Positions 20,941 to 31,946 of a DNA stretch of 64,000 nt are shown here, piece by piece. Positions within the stretch are counted from its first letter, which is position 1; each line of letters opens with the position of its first letter. The notes under the pieces were generated by a model. The model saw only the letters and a program-made list of their open reading frames with translations, made no database searches and had not been told where the DNA came from. The stretch is from Siderastrea siderea (lineage: Eukaryota > Cnidaria > Anthozoa > Scleractinia > Rhizangiidae), in NCBI GenBank assembly GCA_964030785.1, contig OZ034975.1:17399142-17463141 (forward strand), read 5' to 3'. A program made the position numbers and the translations under genes.

Positions 20941-22915
20941 TTTTTCGTTTCTTTATTCTCTTTCTTTATTTCCATTATTGGGTTTGATAGTCTAGCTATC
21001 AATAAACGAGATGCCTATTCCTGATTCTCGTCTGCGTTGTATGATAATTAGTGTTAAAATGATTTGTTCTCGTTTCACTGCAGAGTGATTAGAGAACAAG
21101 CACTATTCTAATGACATAAATTAATTATTAACAGTTCCTATTTTCATCATCATAAAAGTGAGCCTGATATAAATAGTTATTTAAGCAAGTGCAGAACATT
21201 TTAATTCGTTCATTCATAGTTACTCGAGGGACTGGTTATGAAACCTTGCAAGTTTCAAAGGCCAAAACAAAGGTGCTGCAATTTATGTTGAAAGGTCTAT
21301 TACCGTGCACAATCTTTTGTTTTACGTTCGCACACTATGGCTGAATAACTTAACAGTGACATTTTTATTGGTTCGTTGCCCATGCAAAATTCAAACCTAT
21401 TGTTGTTTGTGCACGGTCAAGGTTAAAAACGGTAACAAAAACATAAAACAAAAGACTTTGCTGAGCTTCATAACCAGATTCTTTTATTAACTATGGTTCA
21501 TTCATTTGTTTCCTGGGGAGGATAGCATCTCTTAGAAAGTGCACACCTTTATCACGGGTAAGTGTGTATCAGACGATATTCTTAGACTTAATACTCCTAA
21601 GATGATGTGCCCCGGAGTTAATTTCACTGGCTATTAGAGTATGTTAAGATATTCACTTTTGTTGACGAAATTCAAATGTCGTCAGAACGTTCGACGAACA
21701 ACGCAGTGCAAGGATTAGGAACACTTACTGAGAGAACTGCAACCATTATTTTGCAAAGCTCATGTCTCTTGTTATTCTCTTTATGAAGGCATTGATCCTA
21801 ATTTCGCTTCATTTTCAGTCTTTGGAAATTTGGTGGTTAAGTGTCTTGGTTTCCGCATTGCGTTCTACTTATCGTCACTCTCTTCCCCGTTGTTAAGGGC
21901 TGCCAGCAAACCGATTGAGAAATCTGACAAAATATGGTGTGGCAAATCCTGCTGTCGGCTCTTGTAGGTCAGAGTAGGCCGAAAGTGGCGGTTCCCACAA
22001 GCCATCTAGCATGTCCGGTCCACTCGATTCCTTGGCAAAACAATGGTTGAACAAAAAAATTAAGCTGAGTCTTTCTACACAACAACATAATTGTATTTTT
22101 TCACCGATTTAGTAGTTCGAGAGATAATTAAGCATTTATTTTTAATGACACCCTCCTCTCAGCATTTCACACTCAGTTTCCTATCACTTTATCAATAAAA
22201 TAATATTTTCTTAGCCCGAAAGAATTACAATCAAGCCTGCTGCTTTCACCTGCTTTGTCAGCTAAGAACCTGTTAATTGACTAAAAACAATAATTATACG
22301 TTCAAGTAATTACCATGACAACGAAGCCTGCAAGCACTAAAGAGCATAATATTTTACATGGGTCCAAAACATTTTAATCATAGGAAGTAGTTCGTTTTCA
22401 CGGGACCGTGTTTTAAACAACTTGGTTTTGAATTGCCCTTTAACTGGCAAACTGACCAGTAGCAATGTTGCGGCAAAAGTATTCTGGCATAGCGTGTGTG
22501 GAGGTCGCAAAAAGGCTGTCATGCGCACCGTTACGAACAATAAACACATAGACCTCAGAAACTCATTTTGAATGCGCGAAGGTGAATTCGATTTACTACT
22601 CAAAATGCAGCGTGACAATTGACATCAGATAATCCAGTCAGTGAGTTCAAATCGTATCAGTAAAAACCGAACATACCGACTAAGAGCGGCTGTGTTGAGA
22701 TTTTAACGTAAATTGTGGGACCTGTTGTAATCATTGAAGTTTACAAGGTTTTGTTGTCAACTTCTCAACTAAATAATTGTGCTAAGATCTGTCGACTCCA
22801 AATACTTCCGTGAATACAGTGAAGCCTTTTTGGCTCTAAGCTGCTCTAGATATTTGGAGACACGCATCGTGGCAGTATGTAGCGAGAAGCACACTGAGAA
22901 CAATTAAACAAAACA
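20941..22915. other. DIRS 3' flank and sequence shared with copy B; no gene recognised
   Basis: The first part (to about 21,324) is found only in copy A; from 21,325 on it is nearly identical to 31,946 onward. A minus-strand frame of 93 codons (22,618-22,337) is partly kept in copy B (33,247-33,008) but frameshifted there, and has no recognised domain. A long stretch of ATAA-rich sequence follows. Confidence 0.5.
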
Positions 22916-23190
22916 ATGAGTGACTGCGCGTTCGAGATTGCAGCACCAATATTATGGAATAGTTTGCCTTTATCAGTTAGACAAGCAGGTACCATCGACA
23001 ATTTTAAGAGATTACTTAAGACTTAGTTATTTACTAAGACGTATAATTAATTTATCATATTTTTGCTCGTTTTTACCATTATTTTGATAAATTTTGTTTA
23101 TTATTTATTTTAACGTACATTCATTCTTTAATGCAAGATTGTAATGAGCATATGACTACATTCATAGAATATGCGCACTATAAGTGTTAA
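22916..23190 (+). pseudogene. LINE 3' end fragment, copy A
   Basis: A short reading frame GDCAFEIAAPILWNSLP followed by RQAGTIDNFKRLLKT and a stop is the typical C-terminus of non-LTR (CR1/Jockey-group) reverse transcriptases. About 150 bases of AT-rich tail and a TTATTA-type end follow. Nothing of the RT core remains. The same fragment is at 33,537-33,810 in copy B. Confidence 0.7.
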
Positions 23191-23199
23191 ATATTGTTG

Positions 23200-23590
23200 T
23201 TATTATTATTTGAACTGATACACCTGTTTGAAAGAACATTGTCGAGTAGAAAGTATGATCCATGAACGATGCAACGAAATGAAATTCTGGGGAGGAAGCA
23301 CTGGCACACTTGGTACTCGGTTCCGTTTATTGATATCCAAGGTATTATAGGTCGGTAAACTATGATCGTCCAGGCGAGTTTAGTGCTGAGAAGGACTGTT
23401 TTTGATGACATTGACTGACGTTTCGACAACCTGAGCGGAAGCCACTTGACTCTGATAATAACTTCCGCTCAGGTTATCGAAACGTCAGTCAATGTCATCA
23501 CAAACAGTCCTTCTCAGGACTTCACTCACCCGGACGATCATAATTTGCTGACCTATGATATAACTCCTGGGTTCAAACCATATACAGATT
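23200..23590. repeat. MITE end plus large hairpin, copy A
   Basis: From 23,219 the sequence ACACCTGTTTGAAAGAACAT resembles the MITE ends at 24,322 and 48,393. At 23,385-23,520 lies a strong hairpin: GACTGACGTTTCGACAACCT and CTTCCGCTCAGGTTATCGAA belong to opposite arms of about 55 bases around a 20-base loop. The outer part, CTCCTGGGTTCAAACCATAT, resembles 51,990-52,020. Copy B carries it at 34,013-34,215. Confidence 0.65.
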
Positions 23591-24321
23591 CAAGATATTA
23601 TTATTCACGAAAAAATGTTGTAGTATCTTTAACCTTGTTACGCTGTTGTAATGTCCAGAAAATGTAGGAATTGAAACAAGTTTTCCAACTTCCCAACTGA
23701 AAACCGTTCAGACGTATCGTTTCATTTTTTTTTCAGTTAGGTGTCAGTATCGAAGCTGTTGTATACATGTATTGCACCAAGCCAAACGGGATCTAGTCCT
23801 CACTCGTATTCTAGATCTTGACCAAACTTGTCATGTGACATAAATTTCCGCTCATTTTGTTGCTCTAGCTAGCTACCTAAAAAAAATTAATAAATGAATG
23901 ATATGATACCCAGATCTATTTGCCTTATAGCCCAGTTTAAGTGTACCTGTCAAATAAATTGATTTCTCCTTTTACCTAGTTCATAAAGTCGCAAAGGGGT
24001 GGAGGGGGGGGGGGGCGTATGATTGTCCCTATTTCGAAAAAGAAAAACACAACAAATAGCAGAGTCTTCAGTAATTTCCCGAATTAAGGGCTATTCTAAG
24101 CCACCCTTAAGTGTACATTTTTTGGCAAATGAATTTTTGCCACGTAATTGAGGAAATAACGCGCATTTTACTTACGGGGCTCAGGACTGTTATTCAAAGA
24201 TTGGATAATCCCTAGTCAATGGAATCACGGATATATCATCGAAATCATCGAAACTTCGAACAAAAGAACCATATAGCTACTATCGAAAGGTTTTCCCCTT
24301 TTTTTCCTATGTATATATATA

Positions 24322-24812
24322 TACCTGATTGAAAAAACGTTGTCGGGAGAAGACCACAAACCATAAACGATACGACCAGTGGTTTGCTGGGAAACATCTG
24401 AACTATTTACTGATTTGCATTTTGAAAGCCGTTCACTTGCATTTTGTCTGTTTTGATATCGCACTTTGAGCGTCATGTACCCGACGGTGAACGAGTGGTT
24501 GGTGGCAGGACTTAGTTCTACCGAATAGTTTTCCAGCAAAAAGGGCTTTAACTCAGGTACGGATGCAAACTTTGGCAATTTTCGCACAGTGTAGCGCTCA
24601 AATTGGCCCTTGTTGGCCAATTTGGCCACTTTCAGGTAGGCTTGCACGGTTTCCATTGCCACGTGCAACTCGCTGCAATCAACGTCAGTCACAAGAGAAC
24701 AGGCTTGTATTTGAATATGCAAATGATAATATACATCTACCCAAAAATCCTTTGGGTCTCATGGTCAATGGTTTATGCTTTTCACCCGACAACGTTTTTT
24801 CAATTAGGTGTA
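24322..24812. mobile_element. MITE carrying an exon-like gene fragment, copy A
   Basis: Left end ACCTGATTGAAAAAACGTTG (24,322) and right end CAACGTTTTTTCAATTAGGT are inverted repeats, continuing for about 45 bases each (including CATAAACC and its complement). Between them, on the minus strand, is a protein-like segment of roughly 60 codons (METVQAYLKVAKLANKGQFE, then LPKFASVPELKPFLLENY and ELSPATNHSFTVG). It is preceded by a CAG acceptor-like site and followed by GGGTACAT, a possible donor. This looks like a captured exon. The parent gene is not named here. Confidence 0.6.
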
Positions 24813-26112
24813 TATCACTAACAGGAAACTGCGCTATTAACTATAATTTCAGCCATGAGAACAAACAAAATCTACCGGTTGTCAGTAAACAAATTATTAC
24901 TTATTTATAAATTTGCGCAGAGCAATTCTTAAAATTCTATTCATCCCCCGTGTATCCTTTTTTTCTTTTTAAAGTTTTCATTATTATAAACAACAAAATC
25001 GAAAAGCAATGCTTTAGGAAGCTTAAACTGAATACAAAGTCAGCATTATGTTCGGTTTTAGAATTGCAAAGATCTGAATTCTGCCATTTGTATGCATGGA
25101 AGTGATAATTACTTTTTTTCGCCACAAACAGGACATGCGCAATCATTTCTTTGTTAATTTATAGCCTTAAAAACCATAACGAGTACCCGTTAAATCTATA
25201 CTGGGTATTTGGGTATATGGCAAGCCGATCCTCGATCTATACAGGGAAAGCTACAAAGTAATGCGTGATTTTGAGTTCTAAGGTGAGATTTAAATATATA
25301 AGCTTTGCCTAAAAATTGCTTTTGTTACCGAGTTTCTGATAGACAGCGGTATTAAGCGACCCCTCGTTTACTGTTTTCAAAGTTTCGTGTAGACTACAGC
25401 TGTATATATGCAATATAGCAGAGCCTGAGAAATCGGACTACAAGTTGCGAAAGTTTTAATAAGACAATAAGACACACAATAGCGTGAAACCAAATCTACT
25501 CATTTGCAGGGTTTACTTTTGGTTTTGGCAGAGGGACTCTGAACGCCAAACTATAAGGGCTGATCAATACGTTTTCTCACCTTGGACACGATTTCACAAA
25601 ATAGCAGTCACTAACTCGGGTAATTTGCTTAAAGCTTGAAGCGATTGCAGTGGTTTCACGAAAAAGATGATATAAAAGAAACTACATTTTGTCCCTTAAA
25701 CGATTCAGATTTTTTGTGGCAAGTACAATATCCATGGTGATCTAGTTGATTTTGAAATTTAAGTAACATAAATTGATCAAATTGGCCACAAGCAAAGAGC
25801 GGGTCAATTGTTATTGTCGGGCGGCCTTTGAGCGTTAACAACTAATAAAATTGTTTTCACCCGTCTTACCTTCTGGTCTAGGACGAACTTATCTGGTAGT
25901 GTTGACCATAAGAACGACATGAGGGTACATTTCTGAAAGACCGTGTGCTTTTAACTGTAACGTGACTGTGTTAAAAAGGAAACAATACAATGGTATTATT
26001 CTGATTTGGGTCGGATGATTATTTCTGCTGGTGCACATGTATATTGTTCGGAGATAATGTAATATACTATCAAAAAGACTCTTCCAGTATGGATTCGGTG
26101 TGTATTGTGTGC
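24813..26112. other. Non-coding sequence shared with copy B
   Basis: Nearly identical to 37,215-38,533. Only short frames occur; a 61-codon minus-strand frame (25,841-25,656) is identical in both copies but has no recognisable domain. I see no gene or RNA here. Confidence 0.5.
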
Positions 26113-26445
26113 CATTCTATTCTATTCTATTCTATTCTCATTCTATTCTATTCTATTCTATTCTATTCCATTCTATTCTATTCTATTCTATTCTATTCTA
26201 CCCTACCCTACCCTACCCTACCCTACCCTACCCTACCCTACCCTACACTACTCTACTCTACTCTACTCTACTCTACTACTCCACCCTACTCTACTCTACT
26301 CTACTCTACTCGACTCCACTCTACTTGACTCTACTCCACTCCACTCTACTCTACTCCACTCCACTCCACTCCACTCCATTCCACTCCACTCCACTCCACT
26401 CCACTCCACTCTACTCTACTCCACTCTACTCCACTCCACTCTATT
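26113..26445 (+). repeat. Pentanucleotide satellite, copy A
   Basis: Tandem 5-mers arranged in blocks: TTCTA, then CCCTA, then CTCTA, then CTCCA mixed with CTCTA. All three forward frames stay open because none of these 5-mers makes a stop codon, giving Tyr-Ser-Thr-Leu-Leu type repeats. These frames should not be called proteins. Confidence 0.95.
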
Positions 26446-27180
26446 TGAAGCTTTTATACTTCTGTCAGTCACCGCGTGATAAACCTCGACGCGCTCAATC
26501 GTAGCTGAAAGAGACTCTAAATGCTGTTCACTTAAGAGAACTAAGTGCGTGATGAAAATCCGAGCACGAAAAGTGCAGAGTGGAAAAAATAATAATAATT
26601 TCTTTGCCACTTTTACGCAAAGCCTTAGAAAAAGCAACCCCGCGAGGAATTCGCTCGCTTAGTACTAGCCGTACACACACACATCACCCACCACCCACCC
26701 CAGCGCCAGTCTTTTTAGTCTGTGAATATCGCCTCTATCCCTCCCCCCCGAAGAAAATGTTCCTTACTTCTGGGCTCGCCGAAGATTCAAATTTCCCGCT
26801 TGAGCAGTTGTCGGAAATTTGAAGCTTGGGAAGGCATTGTTTCCAATCTAATGGATTTTCGCCTTATATGTCCAAACCGATCAAAGAAAACAATGCCATT
26901 GTTTCCAAAGTTGATCCGCTTTTCTTGATACATGCGTGTTAGTCGCAAGTTCCTTTTGTTCAAGTCCCCGCTTGAACTCAGAAAACTTCTTATCGAGTTT
27001 CGAATCGAGGAGACGGGAAATTAAACTCAACGTTTCTTCGCCGGAAAGGCCACTCTCTTGAATAGGTTGTTCAGGATTAACGTTTGGTACCGCGGAAAGT
27101 TCACTGCCCGTTTCACCCATAATTTACAGAAACGTAGTGAGAGATGCCGTTGAGGGATCTTGAAAACTGCGAAAACACCT
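26446..27180. repeat. Block shared with 13,700-15,860 without the minisatellite
   Basis: Begins TTTGAAGCTTTTATACTTCT as at 13,706 and runs collinearly through ACATCACCCACCACCCACCC. It then joins directly to the sequence that in the left block lies beyond the minisatellite. It ends at 27,180, where similarity stops. It includes the gag-like start on the minus strand. Confidence 0.75.
26881..27120 (-). pseudogene. Gag-like N-terminal fragment of a DIRS-like element
   Basis: The 79-codon frame begins MGETGSELSAVPNVN and contains LISRLLDSKLDKKFSEFKRG, a charged, helix-prone segment. In gag proteins of anthozoan DIRS-like elements I recall similar N-termini before the part seen at 28,780-29,390; this is from memory and needs a search. 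It lies on the strand opposite to the rest of gag and RT, 1.7 kb away, so either an inversion or a second element is involved. Confidence 0.5.
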
Positions 27181-27475
27181 TATATACCTGATAACAAATA
27201 GTCACGCACGCTTCCAAACAATAGACCATTTTCATTATGACGTCACACGCGCTAAGGTTCCTGGTAGTTGCAGTAAAGATCGCGCCCAGTGTCGCGCGAT
27301 CGTGGGAAAGTGTCAAAAAATCAGCAGAAGCGCCATGTTTTCATTGCCAGAAATTTGGGTCAAAATGGCGGACGCGCGTGCGCGTTGCGTCGTTAATGGC
27401 GGCGGAATCGTGTGAGAAAATGTATGGGATTTCAACAAAAGTCCAAAATAAAACAAATACGAGTTAGAATATTCC

Positions 27476-28212
27476 CTAGCTCCGACTCGATACATATTCA
27501 GTAGTGGTTAAGCTATACTTCTAACTTAAAAACAATTCAAAAACCATTCGTCTACTTCCTTCCCGCGATGTTCGATGTTCGAGGCTCCAAAGCTATAGCC
27601 ATCACGATAGTTTCCCTCAAAATATGGCGTAATCTATGCCAAATGCTCGTCGATTTGAGGAAAAACCCTTGAAGTGGTCATCTAGCTCCGACTCGCATTA
27701 AATACAGGGAAGTTCGATGTACGCAAATCGTCCATAAAAAGAGACATTTCTTGCCAATAAGATACTTCCAAGAGCGCTTGAAAATTGTATATTTTTTCTT
27801 CGTCGAGTCTGTGATCTGTGACCATCTTTGAGAACGCACGAGAAGGGAAAACACTGAAGTAAAACCTCTTCGAAACCTCCAAACTGTCGCCATATTTGTT
27901 TTTGTTCTCCAGCAATGTTTGTCGGTATATAAACCAGCTCCAGATCCCCTCGTTCTAAACAAGATGCCTTGAATAAATTTTTTCTCGAGCGAAAATTAAA
28001 CCAGATCGGGAAGACTTGCATAGTATCTCCCTTCAACTTTTTTTTCAAGTACAAGAAATAGCTCTTTTTATGGACGATTTGCGTACATCGAACTTCCCTG
28101 TATTTAATGCGAGTGAGATCTGGTTGACCGCTTGAAGAATTGTTCCTCAAATCGACGAGCATTTGGCATGGATTTAATACGCCATATTTTTGTAATGCGA
28201 GTGGGAGCTAGC
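27476..28212. mobile_element. Foldback element
   Basis: CTAGCTCC at 27,476 is matched by GGAGCTAG ending at 28,212. Arms of about 130-150 bases (27,621-27,755 and 28,045-28,200) are inverted copies, with an almost perfect core: CGCATTAAATACAGGGAAGT on the left pairs with ACTTCCCTGTATTTAATGCG on the right. The left arm contains an additional 140 bases. Minus-strand frames of 77-154 codons across it have no known domain. Confidence 0.7.
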
Positions 28213-28324
28213 TACATTTTCCAAAATGTCTGACATCCCTGAACCCTCTTTTTTTCCGGTCTACTTACCTTCAGAAAAAATATCTTGGGAAAAGAAAAAG
28301 AAAAAAACCAAAATATTTTTTAAC

Positions 28325-28400
28325 CCCAGTCGGATTTGAACCCGCTACTCCGGGATTCTTTCGTTTCTTGGTGTTATACAAGATACCGCTGACAGTTGTT
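28325..28400 (-). repeat. tRNA-like sequence, probable SINE head or tRNA relic
   Basis: On the minus strand CGGGTTCAAATCC matches a pol III B box, and AGCGGTATCTTGT upstream resembles an A box. I find no matching acceptor or T-stem arms, so a functional tRNA is unlikely. Confidence 0.35.
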
Positions 28401-28729
28401 AGCGGGCTCGAAATGTCCGCGATTTCTGGCGATGTTCACAAAGTTATGTGCTCAATTGCTATGCAAATTCAAACAAATTCAGGGTGGAGTTTTTGGCTTT
28501 TCTTCGATAAACGAGGATTTGCGAAGAGTGTTGTTAACGAACATTGCAATGGAAAACTTTTTTTCCAAATCCTGAATACCGAGTGTGTAGCAGGAAAACG
28601 TGTCTGGCAATGTGCCAATATAGTCCCTCGTGAGAAAAAGAATCGAAGGGGAGGAGGGAGTTTCTGAGATAGGAGATATAGAACAATTAGAACAGTTTTT
28701 AAATAACAGAACCAAATGCAGGCTATTGT

Positions 28730-29392
28730 TTAAATTTCATTGTTTTAAGATGATCCTGTACCATAGACCATTTCTTGATACGCAAATTAAGATATCGAAG
28801 ACTGAAGCGAAGGCTTCCAGTAGCTTTCAAATTAAAGGAAACAAGTTACAATTCGAGTTTAATTCGAGTTTGTTAGACTCTATTAACTCTTCTTCCACTC
28901 ATCTTCTTGAGGGAAATTTGTCCGGAGTTAATACGGAACTGGAGAACGCTAAAACTTTGCTGAATAAACGCAACAAAGTCATACGGTTTGCAGACAAGAG
29001 TCCGGCGGGCTGGACCGCGGTTAGACGAGTTAGCTGACGATTCGGATGATGAAAAGAAACTTCGATCTGCTGAAAGAAGGGCGCTTACCAAGCTTCGTGC
29101 ACGCAAGCAGAATCGCAGTTCTGCTCAGAACCGTAAATTTTCTCAAGACTCATCTTTGGTCGCTGGGAGTTCTTTACATCGCGCTACTGCTCAGCCATTT
29201 CGCCCACAACAGTTTTCTCAGCAGCCTTTTCGGCCACAGTCTTTTCGGAGTAGACAGCCTCAACCTTCCGACAAGTGTTTCTCCTGTGGTCAGTTCGGCC
29301 ATTGGGCAAACTCGCCATTTTGCCCAAACTACAGTCGCCTGTACAGCAACAGAGCCTTGCCAAGCACATCCAGTGCTACCGCCAGCAAGTAG
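28730..29392 (+). pseudogene. DIRS-like gag, copy B (frameshifted)
   Basis: The first frame (to 29,037) encodes FQIKGNKLQFEFNSSLLDSI and LLNKRNKVIRFADKSPAGW. After a frameshift near 29,010-29,030 the second frame (to 29,392) gives DSDDEKKLRSAERRALTKL, a Gln/Pro/Arg-rich stretch and a zinc knuckle, CFSCGQFGHWANSPFC. The knuckle has C-x2-C-x4-H spacing with six rather than four residues before the last Cys. Such a protein would coat the retrotransposon RNA. The RT frame overlaps the last part in another frame, so the parent probably used frameshifting or reinitiation. Confidence 0.78.
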
Positions 29393-30540
29393 TGAAACAT
29401 TTAACAGACTTGGAACAGATGAGTATTTCAGTGTTGTTGCAGATTTGTGTTCTCATGATCAGACTGTTGGGATTGAAGAAAGAGGCTTATTGGAACGTAG
29501 TTATGAGGACTATTTAGAAGGCTCTGAATCAGTCATTGTTAAGGGGAGGCTTAGAGTTAATGTTGATTTTTGGGAAAGCATTGGTGCTTCCCAGTTTATC
29601 CTAAGCGTTATTAAGGAAGGTTGTAAGATACCGTTTTACTATACTCCTACGTCAGTTATTCTTCATAATAATAAGTCTGCCTTACAGAATTCTGATTTTG
29701 TTCTCAGTGCAATTACCGAACTTCTTAAAGTTGGTTCGGTCGTGGCATGGAGTGTCCTTTTCCGCCGGTGGTCGTTAATCCCCTGTCAGTTTCCATTCAA
29801 CCCAACCGGGAAGAAAAGGCTTCTATTAGATCTTAGGCACGTTAATTTTTTTTGTCAAGAAGTCTAAGATTAAGTTTGAAGATGCGAAATCGTTACTCAA
29901 GTGTTTGATAGCCAGGCCTTGCGCTTGGGCTTGCTCGTTTGATATCAAATCGGGTTATCATCATATTGAGATTTTTGAATCCGATCAACAATTTTTGGGT
30001 TTCGCGTGGGTTTTCATGGGCGTTACTAAATATTTCAAATTTACGGTTTTACCGTTTGGGCTGTCTGTGAGTCCATATATTTTTTCCAAAGTTATCAGAC
30101 AGTTAGTTAAATATTAGCGTTCTAAGGCCATCAGCATTCTTGCGTATTTGGATGATGGCATTTCTGCGGCCCAAAGTTTTTCTAAATGTGAATTAAGAGC
30201 ACTCACTGCTTGTTAAGTCGGATCTTTTCAAATCAGGGTTTGTTCCCAACAAAGATAAGTGTCAGTGGGTCCCTATTCAGGTCATTTGCTGGCTGGGTAT
30301 TTTTTGGGATTTCAAGAACAATTGTATGTTCATACCATTGGGAAAGATTTCAGGAATCCTTGATGGTTAAAATTATGTCTTGCAAGAGAGATTCTGCAAG
30401 GAAACTTGCTCGTGTTACGGGGAGAATTATTTCTAATTTTTTGATCATGGGTGATGTTTGTAAGCTCATGACTAAAGCTATGCATCGGTTAATTGAATGC
30501 AGAAGAGGCTGGGATGTGCAGGTTGTTTTTAGACTCTGAT
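29393..30540 (+). pseudogene. DIRS-like reverse transcriptase, copy B (broken)
   Basis: Retains the stretches lost in copy A (KIPFYYTPTSVILHN, AITELLKVGSVVAWSVLF). Motifs seen are FNPTGKKRLLLDLRHVN, SFDIKSGYHHIEI, FTVLPFGLSVSPYIFSK and ILAYLDDG. Damage: a frameshift near 29,860 ends one frame at 29,867; a Trp codon has become TAG at 30,115-30,117; a further shift follows YLDD; and a short deletion is present near 30,365. The remaining thumb segment lies in 30,210-30,539. Confidence 0.87.
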
Positions 30541-31468
30541 GTGCTTGTGGAACTCAAATTTTGACGCAAGCAGCTGCAGAACTTAAATTCCAGACCTATA
30601 TGGAGGAAACATGTTTTACCTTCTCGGGTTGTTTATTCCGATGCTAGTGCGGTTGGTTGCCCCGCCTTTATTTCCATGAACGGTAAACCAGTTTCACACA
30701 AAAACTGGGATGCGATTGAGATGAAACAAAGTTCAACGTGGAGAGAGCTTGTGTGTGTAAAAACGCTTTGCAGAGTTTTGCTAATTTGCTCAAAGGAAGT
30801 CATATGAAGTGGTATACAGGTAATAAGGGTGTAGCTTCCATTGTTAAGTCTGGTAGCAGTAAGGTTCACCTGCACAAGTTGGCAATGGAAATTTTTTCGC
30901 TTTCTTAGGAAACAATGTAATCATTGATATTGAGTGGATCCCTCGTTCAGAGAATGAAGTTGCTGACTATTTGAGTAAAATTGTCGATTTTGATGACTGG
31001 AGTGTTAAAGATTCTTATTTCCGTGCTATTGATTCCATTTGGGGCCCCTTCACAGTCGACTGTTTTGCCAATTCCGTTAATGCTAAAGTTCCTAGGTTTT
31101 ATTCATTGGTTTTTCAACCTGGGAGTTTGGGTGTTGATTCCCTAGCGTTTGACTGGGGTCTCGAAAACTGTTGGCTTGTTCCGCCGATATATTTGATTCC
31201 TCGCGTCCTTATGCATTTTCTTTATTGTCAGTCTCGTGGTGTCTTGGTTGTCCCATTCTGGCCTTCGTCCCTGTTCTGGCCATATCTTATTCTGGAAGAC
31301 GGCGCGTTTAAGAGTTTTGTTGTGGATATTTTGTTCGTTCAAAACGGGAACGATGTTTTTGTCCAAGGGGTGAACAAAGAAACTTGTTTTGGCTCGTCTT
31401 CCTTTAGTACTCCAGTGTTGTTTTTGAAACTCGATGGCTCCAAAACTTCATTAGTCCACTGGGACTAG
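30541..31468 (+). pseudogene. DIRS-like RNase H region, copy B (broken)
   Basis: Corresponds to 18,698-19,675. The YSDASAVG segment (about 30,635) and STWRELVC are present, but single-base losses near 30,763 and around 30,905 break the frame. The last part (30,971-31,468) is open: DDWSVKD, FTVDCFANSVNAKV and WLVPPIYLIPRVL, ending HWD before a stop in the first palindrome. Confidence 0.83.
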
Positions 31469-31645
31469 GACAGTGTTTATGGTCCCATTCATTGGTTTCC
31501 ACTGGGATGTGGACTAAGTATTGGCGTCTTATTATTAGTCCACTGGGACTACGATACGTTACATTATGTGCTTTCGTTACTGGTTTGTTTGCATTTTGGA
31601 AATATATCAGTCCACTTGGACTTTGTTTGGTCCACTGGGACTCGC
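31452..31645. repeat. Palindrome array, copy B
   Basis: AGTCCACTGGGACT-type 14-mers at 31,454-31,467, 31,537-31,550, 31,609-31,622 and 31,629-31,642, at the same relative positions as in copy A. Confidence 0.8.
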
Positions 31646-31815
31646 TTTTGTTTTTTGACATAGGAACGCCACAGTTCTCGCAGAGGTTGGTTTGTACTTA
31701 TTTTTTGTTTTTTGTTTGTTCATTACAAGGTGTAAGGGCTTTATCAACATTCGTGGGTTGATTTAAGGATCCCGAGCTTAGTTGATTGGGAAGTTGTTTA
31801 CCTTTACGCTGTTTT

Positions 31816-31946
31816 TATATCTAATCGTACCTTTTTGGTACGCTTCAGCGGCATATCAGGCGAGTTTGGTCGAGCCATGGTTCGTATTTTGGCGAGACGC
31901 AGTCGAGCCAAAATACCCATGGTGAGACCAAACGAGTCTATGACCG
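31816..31946. repeat. Short palindromic filler replacing the recombinase segment in copy B
   Basis: Where copy A holds 1.3 kb (20,022-21,324, recombinase), copy B has about 130 bases with nested inverted repeats: GAGTTTGGTC pairs with GACCAAACGAGTC, CCATGG with CCATGG, and TATTTTGGC with GCCAAAATA; a small CGTACC hairpin precedes them. This could be a MITE at the deletion site or filler made during repair. Confidence 0.65.

Noticed and set aside
23385..23520. Hammerhead ribozyme in the large hairpin
   Set aside because: I looked for the CUGANGA and GAAA core; CCTGAGAAGG is present but the spacing and bases do not fit.
26113..26504. Long stop-free frames of Tyr-Ser-Thr-Leu repeats
   Set aside because: They come entirely from 5-base tandem repeats lacking stop words and are open in all three forward frames.
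28325..28400. Functional tRNA gene
   Set aside because: The B-box-like word is present, but acceptor and T stems do not pair.
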